From Hellea sp964576765 (GTDB lineage Bacteria; Pseudomonadota; Alphaproteobacteria; Caulobacterales; Maricaulaceae): a DNA stretch of 10,908 nt. Both the position numbers and the translations under genes were made by a program. Shown in pieces: positions 1 through 7,033 of this stretch (within the stretch, counting starts at the first letter, position 1; each line of letters starts with the position of its first letter). Below the pieces are notes generated by a model. That model had not been told where the DNA came from and did not search any database. It saw only the letters and a list, made by a program, of their open reading frames with translations. Location of the stretch: assembly GCA_964576765.1 (NCBI GenBank), contig CAZNWH010000078.1, positions 1-10,908 of the forward strand. Direction: 5' to 3'.

Positions 1-956
1 GGCGATACGCCGAACATAGTCAGATTGGCTTTTGCGCGGTTGAAAAAATAACGCAGCACATGTTTATCGTTTTTATCACATATATGCAGCGCGTCTTTTG
101 CAATCTTGAAAAAGGCCTGCGTAGCATAAGCTTTGGCGATTGACACCGCCTCTGATTTTTCCTCATGTGATGCGATGGTGGCGTCATAGGTCGCAGTGCG
201 AGCAGCTTCGATTAAGATAAGCATATTCGTATAGCTCTGGCTGCTATATTCTTTTGTGATGTCTAAACATTTTTGTGCTCCGCCGATGCATTCCGCCGCC
301 AGCCCCGTAAAAGATTGAGTAATTATCTTTTCGTGACGCTCTTCACTACCATAGCCAATGATTTTAAGGTCGCTTTCAGCCACTCGGTTCCAATCCACCC
401 TAGCAAAGCTGCGTGTAGGATCTATTGTTTTTTCTGGCGTAATAACAAGGCCTGGTACGTCAGAGGCAATTGCGAAATAGTCCATACCGTCAGGCATACG
501 CCGCGAGAGGACGATCATATCTGTATTTGCAGCATAGGCAACTTGAGTGACGGCTTTGCGTGAAGCATCGTGCCCATCGCAATAAGACGCAGTTAGCTTA
601 CCGGACGCAATTTGGGGTAACAAATTGGCTTTGGCAGTATCCTCTCCAGCTGTTTCAAGAATATCAGTTACAATACCACAGGTCGTTAAAAAAGGAATCG
701 GGCAAAGCGAAGCGCCAAGTTCTTCCAGAACCACAATCCGACCCAAGTCGCCAAGGCCAGCTCCGCCATAAATTTCATCGATACCGACACCCGCCATCGC
801 ACGCTCAACAGCAAAGGCTTCCCAAAGGTCAGGGTCATAAGCTTGATTTGAAAGATAGGCTTTTTCAGGGCCTCTTCCGCTATCATACCACTCTTGGAGG
901 AATATCCGGGCTGCGCCCCTAATCATGTCATGATTATTTGAAAACGGGTAGCCCAT
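1..956 (-). CDS. Acyl-CoA dehydrogenase-like protein, degenerate FAD site (3' end off the window)
   Basis: The minus strand is open from ATG at 956 to the left edge (318 codons), so the C-terminus is missing, probably by only a few residues. GAGGAATGAC before the ATG supplies the ribosome site and favours this start over an in-frame ATG at 968. The fold order matches acyl-CoA dehydrogenases: an N-terminal helical domain (about 1-110, with GIDEIYGGAGLGDLGRIVV and LEELGASLCPIPF), a shortened middle beta domain (about 111-195), and a C-terminal helical domain with AAECIGGAQKCLDITKEY, EAARTATYDA and NRAKANLTMFG. Family members normally oxidise acyl-CoA thioesters using FAD. Here residues 236-250 run from EY straight to EAAR, omitting about 16 residues that usually contain RxQFGxPIxxFQ. 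The usual QIHGGxGxTWEHD loop is replaced by HICDKNDKH (291-299). The frame is intact, so simple decay is unlikely. It may be the non-catalytic subunit of a heteromeric enzyme, with the partner perhaps beyond the left edge. Family is fairly sure; substrate is unknown. Confidence 0.85.
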   Translation of the reverse strand, partial: MGYPFSNNHDMIRGAARIFLQEWYDSGRGPEKAYLSNQAYDPDLWEAFAVERAMAGVGIDEIYGGAGLGDLGRIVVLEELGASLCPIPFLTTCGIVTDILETAGEDTAKANLLPQIASGKLTASYCDGHDASRKAVTQVAYAANTDMIVLSRRMPDGMDYFAIASDVPGLVITPEKTIDPTRSFARVDWNRVAESDLKIIGYGSEERHEKIITQSFTGLAAECIGGAQKCLDITKEYSSQSYTNMLILIEAARTATYDATIASHEEKSEAVSIAKAYATQAFFKIAKDALHICDKNDKHVLRYFFNRAKANLTMFGVS

Positions 957-1031
957 GTCATTCCTCATTAATTAGCTATGTCTATATCGTAATTTATTTC
1001 GTTTAAGGAAATAGGTTTTAAACTTAATTTC

Positions 1032-1058
1032 GCGAGTTGACCCCATGGGTTAGCTCGC
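1032..1058 (+). promoter_or_regulatory. 12-3-12 hairpin / imperfect palindrome in a divergent promoter region
   Basis: Left arm GCGAGTTGACCC (1032-1043), loop CAT and right arm GGGTTAGCTCGC (1047-1058) pair over all 12 positions as plus-strand RNA if two G-U pairs are allowed. As DNA it is a palindrome with two mismatches. It lies 36 bases before the zinc-finger start and 75 bases from the divergent acyl-CoA dehydrogenase-like gene. No T-run follows, so it is not an ordinary terminator. It could be an operator for a dimeric repressor or a leader hairpin of the zinc-finger mRNA. Its function is inferred from position only. Confidence 0.4.
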
Positions 1059-1094
1059 TTAATTGACATTTAAAGAAATTTGATTGAGTCATTT

Positions 1095-1286
1095 ATGTCA
1101 ACTTCGCAAATTAGTTCCGATGATGCGGTTATCGTTTCCAAAAGACGTGTGGCTTGTGATGGCGGCGGTGGGGCACTCGGCCACCCAAAAACCTATTTAG
1201 ATATGGGCACTGATACACAGGTCAGGTGCAAATATTGTGATCTTGTTTTTCAACTCGATCCACATGCCGCTGACGATAGCCATTGA
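1095..1286 (+). CDS. CHCC-type zinc-finger protein (NDUFS6 C-terminal family)
   Basis: This is a 63-residue protein. The spacing Cys21-x8-His30-x14-Cys45-x2-Cys48, with the signature ACDGGGGALGHPK then VRCKYCDLVFQLDP, matches the small zf-CHCC family, whose eukaryotic member is the NDUFS6 accessory subunit of respiratory complex I. Free-standing copies are common in alphaproteobacteria; their exact role is poorly defined, and a Zn-binding link to complex I assembly is inference. I chose ATG at 1095. The frame also opens at TTG 1080, but the five extra residues add nothing conserved. There is no strong ribosome site before either. The gene is divergent from the acyl-CoA dehydrogenase-like gene and convergent with the TonB-like gene, ending 21 bases before that gene's stop codon. 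Confidence 0.85.
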   Translation: MSTSQISSDDAVIVSKRRVACDGGGGALGHPKTYLDMGTDTQVRCKYCDLVFQLDPHAADDSH

Positions 1287-1307
1287 TTTCCTTAAACTGG
1301 GGTAAAC

Positions 1308-2240
1308 CTAGTTATCAAGTTGAAATCTATACCGTTTTAAAACACCCATGGCAGCTTCAGGCTTGCCTCCAACAGTCTTGGGATGGAAGCGTGTGCGAAG
1401 AGCGGCGCGTTCAGCCGCTTTAATAAAGGATTTGCGGTATTTACGGGCCTCAACATTGACTAATTCAGTCATGGCAACTTTTCCGGTGGCGTCAATATTA
1501 AGCTTTAGCGTCACAACCGCTTCGATGTTAGCTCTCATAGCCCTGCGGGGATAGCGTGGATTGACATTGCGTTTTACCTTGGGCGGGATAATAGCAATCG
1601 CAACTCTTTTAGGTAGGTCGATAGGAACTGGTGGAATAAAGACGGTCACGGGCGTATCAGACGTAGGCTTTGGTCCGCCTGCTAGCTCTTTATCAGGTAT
1701 GGTGTCGGGAATAGGACTTTGTTGATCTTTTAACTTACGATCCGGAGTTGTCTTTGTTTCGGTTTTGCCTTCCAAAGAGTTTTTCATCGTTTGGATTTCA
1801 CGGCTACGACCGCCTAATAAAGATGCATCCCATTTCGCTGTATAAGTATTAAGGGCGGTGAGTTTTTCTGATGTGCTGATATTGGATCCATAAACAATAT
1901 CGCTGACTATTTTCCATTGGCGTTCTTCATGGGCATTAATTACGTCAAGCTGGGCTTGTACGGCATTGATGCGTTTACTATTGGGGTAAGTTGTTAAAAA
2001 GTCTTGCAATCTTGCCCGGCGCAAAGAAGCTTGATTTTCTGAAACCGCTTTTCTGTAAGTAGATTGCTCCGCCCGTATAAATTCATCATCAACTTGCTGA
2101 ACGGCAACGCCGGGGCTGGTAAAATAGACAATAGCAATAATGGCTATAAGGGCGAGCAAAGCTGCAACCCAAATCAGCTTGTTTCGTTTTGGCTTGCTAA
2201 TAGCAAGCTGTTCCTGTGGATCGTCAATCGACTGATACAC
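1308..2240 (-). CDS. TonB-like protein with C-terminal TonB domain and one membrane anchor
   Basis: This is a 310-residue envelope protein. A short cytoplasmic tail with KPKRNK (17-22) precedes one membrane helix (about 23-42, WVAALLALIAIIAIVYF), putting the rest in the periplasm. Residues about 50-160 are charged and probably helical, followed by a Pro/Thr-rich stretch (about 165-215). The TonB C-terminal domain is at about 220-310, with NPRYPRRAMRANIEAVVTLKL and IDATGKV. TonB proteins pass inner-membrane proton-motive energy from ExbB/ExbD to outer-membrane receptors. No exbB, exbD or receptor gene is in the window, and the spacer lacks the long Pro-Lys/Pro-Glu rod of classical TonB, so a structural or signalling role is also possible. 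The start is GTG at 2240, with GGGAGGG about 11 bases upstream. The gene is divergent from polA. Confidence 0.83.
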   Translation of the reverse strand: MYQSIDDPQEQLAISKPKRNKLIWVAALLALIAIIAIVYFTSPGVAVQQVDDEFIRAEQSTYRKAVSENQASLRRARLQDFLTTYPNSKRINAVQAQLDVINAHEERQWKIVSDIVYGSNISTSEKLTALNTYTAKWDASLLGGRSREIQTMKNSLEGKTETKTTPDRKLKDQQSPIPDTIPDKELAGGPKPTSDTPVTVFIPPVPIDLPKRVAIAIIPPKVKRNVNPRYPRRAMRANIEAVVTLKLNIDATGKVAMTELVNVEARKYRKSFIKAAERAALRTRFHPKTVGGKPEAAMGVLKRYRFQLDN

Positions 2241-2272
2241 TTTTTGTCTGCCCTCCCGGATATTCCAGTCTA

Positions 2273-2286
2273 CTATTATTTAATAG
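2273..2286. repeat. Short AT-rich palindrome between the TonB-like gene and polA
   Basis: CTATTA-TT-TAATAG is a perfect six-base inverted repeat with a two-base centre. It lies 33 bases before the TonB-like GTG start and 88 bases before polA. It could be an operator or simply AT-rich promoter DNA. In the same 134-base spacer, TATAAT at 2357-2362 resembles a perfect -10 box, but it is only 12 bases before the polA ATG and has no convincing -35 partner, so I do not call it a promoter. Confidence 0.25.
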
Positions 2287-2374
2287 GTTCAAGCCAAATA
2301 TATACGGCAAAAATGGGGCAGGCTATTGAATAAAGCAGAGGAGAGGGTCAAAAGGCTATAATTAAAGGATTCTC

Positions 2375-5203
2375 ATGCCAGCTACAGCGCCCGTCGATAC
2401 AAAGTCTCATGTCGTTCTAGTTGACGGTTCTGGCTATATTTTTCGGGCCTATCACGCTCTGCCGCCTTTAACGCGCAAATCTGATGGACTGCCTATAGGC
2501 GCGGTAGCCGGATTTTCTAATATGCTTTTTAAGTTATTGCGGGGACAAAATGACGAAAATCGTCCAACTCATTTTGCTGTTATTTTTGACAAAGGCAGCT
2601 ACACGTTTCGTAATGATATTTTTCCTCAATACAAAGCCAACCGTTCCGAGACGCCTGAAGATCTTATTCCTCAATTTCCGCTAACGCGAGATGCGACTCG
2701 TGCCTTCGGCGCGCCGGCCATTGAAATGGAAGGCTTTGAAGCCGATGATCTGATTGCGACCTATGCCAAACAGGCCGAAGCCAAAGGCGCACAGGTGACA
2801 ATTATAAGCTCTGATAAGGATTTGATGCAGCTGGTCTCAGATCAAGTCTCGATGCTTGATACAATGAAAAACAAGGCAATTGGCCGCGAAGAAGTTATTG
2901 CTAAATTCGGCATGGGGCCTGAGAAAGTGACTCAGATTCAAGCTCTTGCAGGAGATAGTGTTGATAATATTCCAGGAGTTCCGGGTATAGGTGTAAAAAC
3001 GGCGGTTCTTTTACTTAATGAATATGGCGACCTCGAAACGCTTTTGCAGCGTTGTGACGAAATTCCGCAAAAAGGTCGACGTGAAAAAATGATGGCCAAC
3101 ATCGATAATGCCCGAGTTTCTCTTGAGCTTGTTACGCTTAAGACAGATGTGGATGTCGAAGTTCCCTTAGAAGATTTAGCTGTCTCAGATCCCGATGTGG
3201 AGGTTCTTTTTGATTTTCTAGACGAGATGACCTTCCGGACGCTGACGGCCCGTGTGCGCGCTGCTTTGGGCGAAGGAGACACGGACGGTATTCGCAAAGA
3301 CGATACCAAGCCGGAGTTTGAAAGCCCTGGCGATAAGTCCACACCTGAAAATGTGATTTTTTATAAAGCTAAATATGAATGCGTGACCACGCCTGATCGC
3401 TTGGCCCATTGGATTAAACGGTGTGAAGACAGCGCGGTTATTGCGGTTGATTTGGAAACCAATAGTCTTGATAGCGCCGCAGCAGACCTTGTCGGTATTT
3501 GTCTTGCGGTGGCGAATAATGAAGCCTGTTATATTCCGCTCGCCCATGTCGGAGAAGGGGACGGGGATATGTTCGGAGGAGATACGCCGAAACAATTACC
3601 TTTTGAGTCGACATTATCAGCGCTCAAGCCTGTTCTTGAAAATCAGGCTATCTTGAAAGTAGGGCAGAATTTTAAATATGATCTGGGCGTGTTTCAACGT
3701 CATGACGTAAATGTAACGCCTTATGACGATACGATGTTGATCTCTTATGCTCTCGCGGGAGGTCTGCACAATCATGGTATGGATTTTCTCGCAGAAAAGC
3801 ATTTTGGCTATAAACCGATTTCTTTCAAAGAACTGGCGGGAACTGGTAAAAAGCAAAAGACTTTTGATCAGCTTAGCCTTGAGGAAGCAACCCCTTATGC
3901 GGCCGAAGATGCCGATGTGACACTACGCTTGTGGAAGTTTCTCAAGCCGAAATTGGTTCGGGAAAAAGTTACAACAGTTTACGAAACGTTAGAGCGGCCT
4001 TTGCCTGATATAATTGCCAAAATGGAAAACCAAGGCATTAAAGTTGATAGGACTGATCTTGCGCGGCTTTCTGGTGATTTCGCCCAAAAAATGGGAGAAC
4101 TTGAAGCCGAAGCCTATGAGCTAGCAGGGACTCAGTTCAATCTGGGGTCCCCAAAGCAGCTCGGCGAAATTCTCTTCGACCAGATGGAGCTTAAGGGCGG
4201 CAAGAAAACTAAAACTGGGGCCTGGCAAACTGGGGCTGGAGTTCTCGAAGATTTAGCGGCGTCAGGCGAGAAGCTTCCGCAGACTATTTTGGATTGGCGG
4301 CATTATGCCAAATTAAAATCTACCTATACGGACGCGCTGGTTAACCAGATTAATCCGGTGACAAAGCGCGTGCATACAAGCTTTTCTCTTGCCGCGACAA
4401 CAACAGGGCGGCTTTCATCGTCTGACCCGAATTTACAAAATATTCCAATCCGTACAGAGGAAGGTCGTAAAATTCGTGACGCCTTCATTGCTGAAGATGG
4501 TCATGTGTTGGTTGCGGCTGACTATTCTCAAATTGAACTTCGCCTGTTGGCTCATGTGGCCGATTTACCCACAATGAAACAGGCCTTTGCAGATGGTGTT
4601 GATATTCATGCTCTCACGGCGTCTGAAATGTTTGATGTCAGTTTGACCGATATGGACGCTGCTACGCGTCGCCGCGCCAAGGCTATTAATTTTGGGATTA
4701 TTTACGGGATTTCGGCTTTTGGTCTGGCGAATAATTTGGGGATTTCCCGCACCGAGGCGAGCGCTTACATTAAAAGCTATTTTGAAAAATTCCCCGGGAT
4801 TAAAGCCTATATGGACGCGGCTAAATCAGAGGCCCTTGAATATGGTTATGTCAAAACCATCTTTGGCCGTAAATGCCATATAAAGGGCATTGCGGATCGT
4901 AACCAAGCCGTTCGGGGGTTTGCTCAGCGCCAAGCTATTAACGCGCCTATACAAGGCGGCGCGTCAGATATCATGCGCCGGGCGATGGCGCGTATGCCAG
5001 ATGCTATCAAAAATGTGGAGGGTGCCCGTATGCTTTTACAGGTTCATGATGAATTGGTTTTTGAGGTGCCGGAAAACAAGGCAGAGGCTTTAATTAAAGC
5101 TGCGAAATCGACTATGGAAAATGCGGCTATGCCAGCCGTAAATATAAGCGTTCCTCTGGTTGTTGAGGCTCATGCGGCTAAAAATTGGAACGACGCACAT
5201 TAG
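2375..5203 (+). CDS. polA: DNA polymerase I
   Basis: This 942-residue, three-domain enzyme fills gaps and removes RNA primers during replication and excision repair. The 5' nuclease domain is at about 10-300 (VDGSGYIFRAYHAL, YKANR, EADDLIATYA, SSDKDLMQLV, GDSVDNIPGVPGIGVKTA). The 3'-5' proofreading domain is at about 330-530 and keeps its metal-binding acids: D359 and E361 in DLETNSLD, D436 in NFKYD, Y508 and D512 in YAAED. Proofreading is therefore probably active, unlike in Taq-type polymerases. The polymerase domain is at about 540-942: SSDPNLQNIPIRT, catalytic D716 in DYSQIELR, the O-helix RRRAKAINFGIIYG, and H891-D892-E893 in QVHDELVFE. Length is close to the 928 residues of E. coli PolA. 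The start is ATG 2375, with AAAGGA six bases upstream. The gene stands apart from its neighbours by about 100-130 bases on each side and shows no lesion. Confidence 0.99.
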   Translation: MPATAPVDTKSHVVLVDGSGYIFRAYHALPPLTRKSDGLPIGAVAGFSNMLFKLLRGQNDENRPTHFAVIFDKGSYTFRNDIFPQYKANRSETPEDLIPQFPLTRDATRAFGAPAIEMEGFEADDLIATYAKQAEAKGAQVTIISSDKDLMQLVSDQVSMLDTMKNKAIGREEVIAKFGMGPEKVTQIQALAGDSVDNIPGVPGIGVKTAVLLLNEYGDLETLLQRCDEIPQKGRREKMMANIDNARVSLELVTLKTDVDVEVPLEDLAVSDPDVEVLFDFLDEMTFRTLTARVRAALGEGDTDGIRKDDTKPEFESPGDKSTPENVIFYKAKYECVTTPDRLAHWIKRCEDSAVIAVDLETNSLDSAAADLVGICLAVANNEACYIPLAHVGEGDGDMFGGDTPKQLPFESTLSALKPVLENQAILKVGQNFKYDLGVFQRHDVNVTPYDDTMLISYALAGGLHNHGMDFLAEKHFGYKPISFKELAGTGKKQKTFDQLSLEEATPYAAEDADVTLRLWKFLKPKLVREKVTTVYETLERPLPDIIAKMENQGIKVDRTDLARLSGDFAQKMGELEAEAYELAGTQFNLGSPKQLGEILFDQMELKGGKKTKTGAWQTGAGVLEDLAASGEKLPQTILDWRHYAKLKSTYTDALVNQINPVTKRVHTSFSLAATTTGRLSSSDPNLQNIPIRTEEGRKIRDAFIAEDGHVLVAADYSQIELRLLAHVADLPTMKQAFADGVDIHALTASEMFDVSLTDMDAATRRRAKAINFGIIYGISAFGLANNLGISRTEASAYIKSYFEKFPGIKAYMDAAKSEALEYGYVKTIFGRKCHIKGIADRNQAVRGFAQRQAINAPIQGGASDIMRRAMARMPDAIKNVEGARMLLQVHDELVFEVPENKAEALIKAAKSTMENAAMPAVNISVPLVVEAHAAKNWNDAH

Positions 5204-5302
5204 TTAACCTTGACTCCTTAATTAAGGCCCCTTACTGCCCCGCTAAATTGCGCCGATTTGTAAGATTGCGGGCGCGCGATAAAATTCTGCTAAAAGGTCA
5301 TT

Positions 5303-6958
5303 ATGCCAGTTCCAGTTATTGTTCTTAATTTCGGCCATAGCGTATTACGAAGTCTTGATGACTATACGCATGCGGCAAGTGAAATTTATCGTCATTACCG
5401 CCAGGGTAAAAATGTTGTTGCCGTAACGTCGGCACAAGGTGATCGGACTGATATCCTAATGGCCGAGGCTCGCCAAATCGGGCCTGAAGGGCAAGCTAAA
5501 AATTTGCCCGAATTAATCCAGCTCGGAGAACGCCGCTCGGCGGCTTTACTGGCCTTGGCGCTGGAGCGGATTGGCGCGCCTGCCTTTGTTCGTCAGGCCA
5601 GAGATCTTGGCTTGAAAGCCAAAAATGCAGCGCTCGTCGATTTGGACGTGGATCAACTTGAAGATGATCTTAAAAACCACGACATTGTCGTCATGCCTGG
5701 CCATGTTGCTATAGGTGAAAAAGACCGCATGGTCTTATTAACTGAGGGGGGAGCTGATCTTACAGCGCTTTATGTGGCCAACCGTTTGGATGTGAAGGCT
5801 ATTTTGCTGAAAGATGTTGAAGGCGTTTTTGAGCATGATCCGAAACAATCCGGGGCTGCGCCAAAGCGTTATGAGATGATTTCCTACGCAGATGCTAAAG
5901 AAAAAGCCGCGCCGTTAGTCTCACCTAAAGCTTTGGACTTTGCCCAAGCCAATGCCATAGAGTTTTACATCGGTAAGCCCGGTATCCCCAGCTATTCAAC
6001 CATTGGTAAAAAAACTAAGGGTCTATCGCCACGTCCTGTCCCGCCTAAATTACGGGTGGCCATGCTGGGCTGTGGAATTGTTGGGGGCGGTGTTTATCGG
6101 CGTGTTAAAGCCAATAGTGAGCGTTTCGAGATGGTCAAGGTTATGGTTCGGAACAATGCGAAATATATTTCTCAAGGCTATAAACCGGAGGAGCTCACGA
6201 CGGATTTTGCCGATATTGTTGCAGCCAAGCCTGATATTTTCATTGATGTCTCCGGTCCTATTGATCCGGCTTTGGAGTATTGTAAAACCATGCTCGCCGC
6301 CGGTGTTCATGTCGTCAGCGCCAATAAGCAGGCCATCGCAGAAGGCGGGCAAGCCTTGATTGATTTTGCGGTATCAAAAAAGGCGCAGCTTATGTTTTCC
6401 TCTGCCGCAGGCGGCGGCATGCCTGTGCTTGAAATGTGCATTCGCGAATCCGGACGCATTACGCGTATCGAGGCGCTTCTTAATGGTACAACAAATTATA
6501 TGCTGGGAGAAATTAGCTCAGGGAAAACTTATGCGCAGGCCCTTAAAGAAGCACAAGATAAAGGTTTTGCAGAAGCTGACCCCTCCGGAGATGTCAATGG
6601 ATCAGATGCTGCAGCTAAAATTAGGCTAGTGGCTCTTTTAGGGTTTGGGGAGACCTTAACGCTTGATGACATCCCCCGGGATACAATCGAGAATTTTGAC
6701 CCAAAGACGCCGCCTAAAGGCGCGATGAAGCGTATATCGACGTGCTGGAAAGACAGGCATGGATTTTCATCCAAATTAGAGCTTAAGGATTTGTCCCTAA
6801 ATAACTTTTTGGCTCAAGCTGACGGGGAAGAAGCTCACGCTATTTTTTATTTTGATGATGGCGATCAATATAAAATTCGGGGCAAAGGCGCTGGCAGGTG
6901 GCCAACAGCAGAATCGGTTATGGCTGACCTATTTGATATTTCGGCCACTTATTTTTAA
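5303..6958 (+). CDS. hom: Aspartate kinase-like domain fused to homoserine dehydrogenase, no ACT domains
   Basis: This 551-residue fusion has two parts. Residues 249-551 are a homoserine dehydrogenase, which reduces aspartate semialdehyde to homoserine on the way to threonine and methionine. Its nucleotide site is GCGIVGGG (256-263). SANK (Lys342), AGGGMPV, NGTTNY (from Asn394), ADPSGDVNGSDAAAK (Asp435, Lys439) and GKGAGRWPTAESV are all kept, so activity is likely. Residues 1-240 have the aspartate kinase fold, but the kinase signatures are altered: KFGGTS is NFGHSV (Asn9), GRGGSD is TEGGAD (148-152), TDVDG is KDVEG (170-174), and the Lys of KVLHP is Pro204. The two ACT domains of E. coli-type ThrA (about 820 residues) are absent; the kinase-like part runs into the dehydrogenase through a short linker. 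The kinase half is probably inactive or altered. The start is ATG 5303, with AAAAGG five bases upstream. No threonine leader or attenuator is seen in the 99 bases after polA. Confidence 0.88.
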   Translation: MPVPVIVLNFGHSVLRSLDDYTHAASEIYRHYRQGKNVVAVTSAQGDRTDILMAEARQIGPEGQAKNLPELIQLGERRSAALLALALERIGAPAFVRQARDLGLKAKNAALVDLDVDQLEDDLKNHDIVVMPGHVAIGEKDRMVLLTEGGADLTALYVANRLDVKAILLKDVEGVFEHDPKQSGAAPKRYEMISYADAKEKAAPLVSPKALDFAQANAIEFYIGKPGIPSYSTIGKKTKGLSPRPVPPKLRVAMLGCGIVGGGVYRRVKANSERFEMVKVMVRNNAKYISQGYKPEELTTDFADIVAAKPDIFIDVSGPIDPALEYCKTMLAAGVHVVSANKQAIAEGGQALIDFAVSKKAQLMFSSAAGGGMPVLEMCIRESGRITRIEALLNGTTNYMLGEISSGKTYAQALKEAQDKGFAEADPSGDVNGSDAAAKIRLVALLGFGETLTLDDIPRDTIENFDPKTPPKGAMKRISTCWKDRHGFSSKLELKDLSLNNFLAQADGEEAHAIFYFDDGDQYKIRGKGAGRWPTAESVMADLFDISATYF

Positions 6959-7033
6959 ATTAGCCTCGTTTTAATCGCGGTTTTGTGAGTCTTTGTCATT
7001 GGTGTTACGCCTAAATTTATTCTAACAGGCCTT

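Noticed and set aside
273..922. Two plus-strand open frames (96 and 120 codons) at the left end
   Set aside because: They lie antisense to the acyl-CoA dehydrogenase-like gene, which has clear family motifs on the minus strand. The plus-strand translations show no recognisable domain.
1295..1313. Possible bidirectional terminator hairpin AACTGGGGT-AA-ACCTAGTT between the convergent zinc-finger and TonB-like genes
   Set aside because: The stem is interrupted by a bulge, is weak, overlaps the TonB-like stop codon and has no T-run on either side.
2357..2362. TATAAT as a polA promoter -10 box
   Set aside because: It is 12 bases from the ATG, so a start from it would remove the ribosome site, and no -35 lies at 16-18 bases.
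2938..3595. Minus-strand open frames inside polA (125-134 codons)
   Set aside because: They are antisense shadows of an intact polA, with low-complexity Ser/Arg-rich translations and no domain.
5216..5227. Perfect palindrome CCTTAATTAAGG just after polA
   Set aside because: It is short and AT-rich with no loop or following T-run. It could be a chance palindrome and is not a credible terminator.
5250..5275. GCGCC...GGCGC arms before the homoserine dehydrogenase fusion, considered as a terminator or attenuator
   Set aside because: Five-base arms with a 16-base loop and no T-run, and no leader peptide rich in Thr or Ile codons was seen.
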